64,000 bases of DNA from Nectonema munidae (lineage: Eukaryota; Nematomorpha; Nectonematoida; Nectonematidae), in assembly GCA_030549495.1 (NCBI GenBank), contig JAUIRK010000879.1, positions 744,001 to 808,000 on the forward strand, written 5' to 3'. Shown here piece after piece: positions 58,166 to 64,000 of this stretch. Numbering within the stretch: the first letter of the stretch is position 1; every line of letters begins with the position of its first letter. A program made the position numbers and the translations under genes. The notes beneath the pieces were generated by a model. The model was not told where the DNA came from, searched no databases, and saw nothing but the letters and a program-made list of their open reading frames with translations.

Positions 58166-60039
58166 GATGACCAGAGTGCTCGCAATTTAATGATTTTTAA
58201 AACTTTTGCTTCGTGAATAAAATTTACTGTTTCTTCAAAATAGTTCAAAAAATTGAAAAACAGCGCATCATTTATAATTTGTTTAATAAAAAATATGGTG
58301 GGGTTATACTGATTTAATGACAAATAAAATTGTTACTGGATTTTTATATTTAAATAAGTATATTTATATAGTTTTAATATCCTCAGTTAGCGTTTGTCGA
58401 TTTTTGGTCTCAAATTTTTGTTTCCTCTTAGCCGGCTCGAGAGACAAATTCCTCTTCTGTTGATGAGAAGCACTGATCGAATACTAAAACTAACATAATA
58501 CAATAAATATAGGAACCTTGACCAACTTTTGTAAAAGTAGATTTTTTGATGCAATATAAATCCACTTGACTCATTTCATAAAAAACCTACATCGCAAGAC
58601 TGAAGCTTTATGATTTTTGACGTTAACTTTTCATCTCAAGGTTCGCTTATGTAAATAAATGCATCTATAAAAGGAAACAAGGTTTTGATAAATTTAAAAA
58701 ATTTTCTAAATGATAAATACTTACGTTCCCTTCAAAAGCAAGGCAGTAGTATATGAGTAGAGCTGATGGGCTTCCTGTGCGCCACCGTGTGGAGTTAACC
58801 TTCACACATCTGAACACGAAGTTTTACAAAATAAGATGCAAAGTTTACCTCAGTAACAAGCTACAAAGTCATTTATATTATTATTTCGAATTAACGCCAT
58901 CTACATATAAATTAAACATTATCCTTGTTTATACACGCTATGCGAATATATATATATATATATTAATCATTTTTATTGAAAAAATGAACCCTTTTTTAAT
59001 TGAAGCTTTTTGTTTTGATCTGATTTAGTTTTTTTCTTAGTTTTATCTCTATTTCTGAAAGTATATTTTTTACTTTTTTTTTCATAAAGTAGGGTGAAAA
59101 CCTAATACATATTAATTTTTTGGATATAACGAATTTTTCTATACTTATTTGGCTAATCTAATAAAATTTGGTATAAAGAATAATTATTGCAAAAAAATGT
59201 AAATATTTTTCTCACTAAATTTGGAATGAAGATTTAGCATTTTCTTGTACCACGTTACTTATACAAATTTTGTCTGAACACTTTCATCTGGATGTGGTCT
59301 TAGAATTATTTAGAAGTTGGCTTTTTTTCGGATCCTAGATTTCACTATCTCTTCATATATTCTCACACATTTTTTGGAGTTTGAAACTTCGAAAACTTGG
59401 CAAAAATTTTACTACACATGATCCAATGGACCTCCCTCGGCCCAAAATGATAAAGTTCAAAATGAATGAGGTTTGATGGAAAACTTTTCATCGAGTAATT
59501 TATGCGTGGAAATGGAAAAAGAGAGAATCCCCTTTATTCTTGCATTTCCACCGCTAAAATATACTCCTCTCTCATCTGGAAAGTCGCTAAGAACTCAAAA
59601 AACGGAGAATGCATCATAGGCAAAATATTTATCACTCACTCTTCAATTTTCACAACAGCATATACTTCTATCATAAAAACATTTTTAAATTCAAATAATA
59701 ATTAAGCATTTAACGTCTTTGGCAAAAGAGAAGAGGTAGCATCTATTCAGTTTGGTCAAAAAATTTTGTGAAAAATGCTCGCAAATCGATTTATTCGTAA
59801 TTTTGAGGTGTTTGTTAACTGAGGTTCTACTATATGGGTGGTAAAACTTTTCTAAATATGCGCCAATCATGTTAATTTACATTTGCAAGGCACCAAAAAT
59901 TTCTTTCCCCTCCTGTTTTTAAATATATACCTTTAAAAGTTTAAAATGTGTAAATTTTTTTATATTGGACTTTAAAATTTCTCATAATAATCTTTGCAAA
60001 ATAAAAAATTTAAGTTTTCTTTCTAGCACAATAATTCTT
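58166..60039. other. No recognised gene; (TA)n near 58950
   Basis: AT-rich. Open frames at 58753-59028 and 59502-59705 show no motif I recognise. Confidence 0.35.
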
Positions 60040-60381
60040 TCAAATTTTAGATATTAAGTTTAAATAAATAAACAAAAAACATGTAATTAATGAGATTTTT
60101 AAAATAGGTTTGATCTGATGTTGTTTGAGCTGATGAAATTTGTAGTTAGTTTTAGTAACAGAAAGCTTTAAACAATTATTCAAATTTGAATCTGATTTTA
60201 TCATTGAAGAAAAAGCTTCTTCACATCTGTATGTATACAACATATAGATGTGTGAAAACTTCTTTGTTTCTAGCAAATCTTCCCAAGCACTGCCGGATTC
60301 CACCATATGAAAAAAAAATTTTCAGTTAAGCGCGGGTCCTGTAGCAGCTGCTACATCTGCTACTATGTTAATCCGGCACTG
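60040..60381 (-). mobile_element. hAT remnant: terminal repeat next to a transposase C-terminus
   Basis: The minus strand opens at 60381 with CAGTGCCGGATTAACATAG, a hAT-type terminus. Below it, at about 60235-60130, TYRCEEAFSSMIKSDSNLNN and SVTKTNYKFHQLKQHQIKP resemble the C-terminal CE-FS-M-K block and tail of GTF2IRD2/ZBED-like hAT transposases. The head of the transposase is missing between terminus and tail, so this is an internally deleted copy. The other end was not located. Confidence 0.5.
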
Positions 60382-60689
60382 ATCCCGACGCAAGTGTTTT
60401 CTTCTTCTTTAAAATCGCTAAAACGACTACAAAAAACTCTTGAAATATAACCTTACTAATTCTGAATGCACTGTAAAGTTGTATATATTTTTATATTGCT
60501 ATTTCAAATGAGGAAGGTTGCTTAGATCAAAATTTTCCATTTGTGTGATGAATAACTTCTCCTTCAATTTAAATGCTCTAAGACTATAGTATACCAATAA
60601 CAAAACAGTTAATAAGGAAACTTAAAATAAAAGCTTTCTAGCAAATATAAAGTTTAGATTGATTAATTTTTTTTTCAAACTTATCAATA

Positions 60690-63018
60690 TTTAATCAGTC
60701 AATCCAAAATATTTTTGAATCACCCGTTATTAACACTCAATGTAATGAAATCTAAAGTAAAACATTGTGAGATTTGCTTCAAACACGGCCACACATCCCC
60801 AAAATGCGACGCCACTCAACCAAACTGCGCACACTGCGCTCACCCTGGACACACAACACTTTCTTGCACCTTACTGAACGACACAAGCAAGATTTGTTGC
60901 ATCAACTGCAAACAAGCCCATTTAGCTACATCAAAAGCTATAATATCTATCAATGAAGCCTACATCTACATTCCACACCAAATTTTAGACTACAAATTAA
61001 TACACATACTTCCATTAACAGATAACTCTGCCTGCATACTAATAAAAAATTCAATTCAAAATTCACCACTACTCCATTACTCTAACTCAAATTTTGTATT
61101 TCCTTTAGAACCCTCATGTTCTAAACCCCTACTTTTTTGCTCTCTACTCTCAACCTTCTCTTACACATCCCATACCAAACAATTTTGCACTATCTCTCAG
61201 AAAAATGAAACAAAGCCTCAACAATAACTGTAATATAGTCATATCCACTGACTTAAATTCCAGATCCTACCTTTGGGACACAAAACAAAATTCACGCGGC
61301 TTGCAAACACTTGAATGCTTAACCTCCAACAACCTCACATTGATCCACAACGATAAAACGCCCACTTTCAGAAGACATAAATTTAAACAATATCTACCAA
61401 TCACACATCGACCTAACCGTCACCTCCAATGAAACAACGAATATCATTCTCAACTGGCAAATAGCAGATGCTCCATCAGCATCCTACCACACATACATTA
61501 CATACCAAATTGACATTATAAGTTAATATTCTAATAATCCCACTCCCAAACATGGTATAAAAAATTTGTTGGACCTCTTTCTTCCACAATCTTGAATCCA
61601 GACTAGGCAACACCACACCCACTACAGACTCAACTGAAAAACTTGAAGAATCTGCATTCCACCTTAACAAATCTATTACAGCTAGTATTCATACAGCAAC
61701 TCCTACAAACCAAACATCTAAGAGACAGCCAGCTCCATTCTGGAACAAAACATTTAATTACATCAAAAAATTCTTGCGTAAAGCATTAAAAAACCTGAGC
61801 AAAACATCCATCTATACCTCTCCCTCAAAAAGAAATATGAACTAGAAATCAAACACGCCAAAAGCAATCATGGAAAGATTTCTGCAATCAAACACCATCA
61901 AACCTAATGAAAAAATCAAACTTACACACAAAAAACACCCTGAAACACTCTCAAATTTGTTCGCTAACGATCACACTTGCACTCATGTCAATCACCCACT
62001 CCTCAATGCACTATTCGCCACAGACCACATCAATACTGACAACATTGATCATACACTCTTAAGAATGAAATCAGATGCCTACCTTTCAAAGAATATTATA
62101 TACTCCTCATCACAAAATCACAACCAGAGAACTGAACAAAACTATACACTCCATGCGAACCACTGCTTCCAGCAGCCTTGACCATATGTCCATTAAACAT
62201 ATAAAGCAGGAGCCCTTAAACTGGGGTCCATGAACCCTTCGGGGGTCCTTGAAGAAGCATCAGCAAGGTCAAAATAAAAACTGAGATTTACCTTTGCAAA
62301 ATTAAGCCACAGAGCTGTAAAGTAAAAAAATCCAAGCCTATGTGAGATGGGTTTTTCTTCACTCGTTTCTATCAAGACAAAAAGAAAAGAGATTATATAC
62401 GTGTAACATTATCGAAGACCACTCCACAGTTTCCTCTTTTTATTCAGGGCAAACAACAACAGCATGCGTCTCACTAAAGAAAACTTTCCAGCAAAATTAA
62501 GGCTTTTGGTTTAATTAATTTACAAAATACAAATATGTTACATTTTTACATTGTTTCTTGTGTTCTCATATATTGCTTTCATAAATTTCATTAGATTTGA
62601 ATAAATAAACTCATTTTATGAAAGGTCATCTTTTTATATGTATTTTCCTAGGTAAGGGGTCCGCGAGTTCTACCAGATTCCCAAAGGGGTCCGTAACTGA
62701 AAAAGTTTAAGAACCCCTGATATAAAGAAAGCCTATCACATTTCACACTCCCACCTGCTTAATACCTACAATGCTTGCCTCAAATTGAGCTACTTCCCCT
62801 ATATTTGAAAAATATGCAAACTAATACCAAAACGAAATCATAGTCAGATAAATTGGAGACCTATCTCCTTATTACCAAAAGTAGGTAAAATTTTTGAAAA
62901 AATTCTAAGAAAACATATGATTCACTACATACTCAAGCATAACTTAATACCCCCTAACCAACTTGCATATCTTCCAAATAGGGGCACGGAATTGGCTCTG
63001 ACACGCCTCACCCTAGAA
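60690..63018 (+). mobile_element. Non-LTR retrotransposon (Jockey/I-like LINE), decayed and interrupted
   Basis: Zinc knuckles of the ORF1 type come first (60765-60930): CEICFKHGHTSPKC, CAHCAHPGHTTLSC, then CINCKQAH. An APE-type endonuclease region follows near 61230-61420 (STDLNSRSYLWDTKQNSRGL, then DKTPTFRRHKF). Reverse transcriptase start motifs are at 62840-63015 (NWRPISLLPKVGKIFEKIL, then PPNQLAYLPNRGTELALTRL). Frames are broken repeatedly. A 513-bp hAT MITE (62207-62719) and a second hAT element from 63019 are inserted in it. The rest of the reverse transcriptase should lie beyond the window. Confidence 0.82.
62207..62719. mobile_element. Non-autonomous hAT element (513 bp) in the LINE
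   Basis: Ends CAGGAGCCCTTAAACTGG and (reverse complement) CAGGGGTTCTTAAACTTT. Perfect 8-bp duplications ATATAAAG lie at 62199-62206 and 62720-62727. GGGGTCC motifs sit near both ends. Confidence 0.92.

Positions 63019-64000
<982 letters not shown>

Overview
The window is AT-rich nuclear DNA from an animal, most likely an arthropod. It carries GT-AG introns, TATA-box promoters, a secreted chitin-binding protein and a dense arthropod-type mix of transposons (piggyBac, hAT, MULE, Ginger-like, BEL/Pao, non-LTR LINEs and tRNA-derived SINEs). A crustacean such as a parasitic copepod would fit, but that is a guess. No bacterial features are present.

Layout. 0-17 kb is transposon debris: a Ginger-like gene with an integrase, a cysteine-rich tail and a Ulp1-like protease (0.1-2.1 kb); piggyBac and hAT fragments; four non-autonomous elements with readable ends (5.3-7.9 kb, one nested in another); a piggyBac fragment (10.6-11.3 kb); and an OTU-protease/MULE element (11.4-17 kb) split by a whole-length but decayed hAT element (12383-15454). 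18.3-27.6 kb is a BEL/Pao fossil whose 3' LTR was hit by a piggyBac with TTAA flanks (23806-27175).

28-47 kb is the host gene island. By eye I assembled three small secreted-protein genes from exons whose reading phases agree. (1) A 98-aa signal-peptide plus ChtBD2 chitin-binding protein on the minus strand, four exons, 28255-33475. (2) A 56-aa basic secreted peptide on the plus strand, three exons, 38000-38768. (3) A 76-aa secreted peptide on the minus strand, three exons, 42836-46445, with two tandem copies of a four-cysteine module, one per exon. Each has a TATA box 50-75 bp upstream of its ATG, and each signal exon ends in phase 1. LINE and SINE remnants sit in the introns and gaps.

47-52 kb holds a piggyBac remnant and a complete, open transposon (49115-51546). 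It has inverted termini starting CACTGG, TTA target duplications and a 570-aa protein with zinc-knuckle pairs and a DDE-like acidic triad. This is the strongest candidate for a poorly described system. 53.4-54.4 kb is a 28-bp minisatellite with a higher-order duplication. 56.7-64 kb holds further small transposons and a LINE interrupted by two hAT elements; the second encodes a BED-finger transposase that runs off the right edge.
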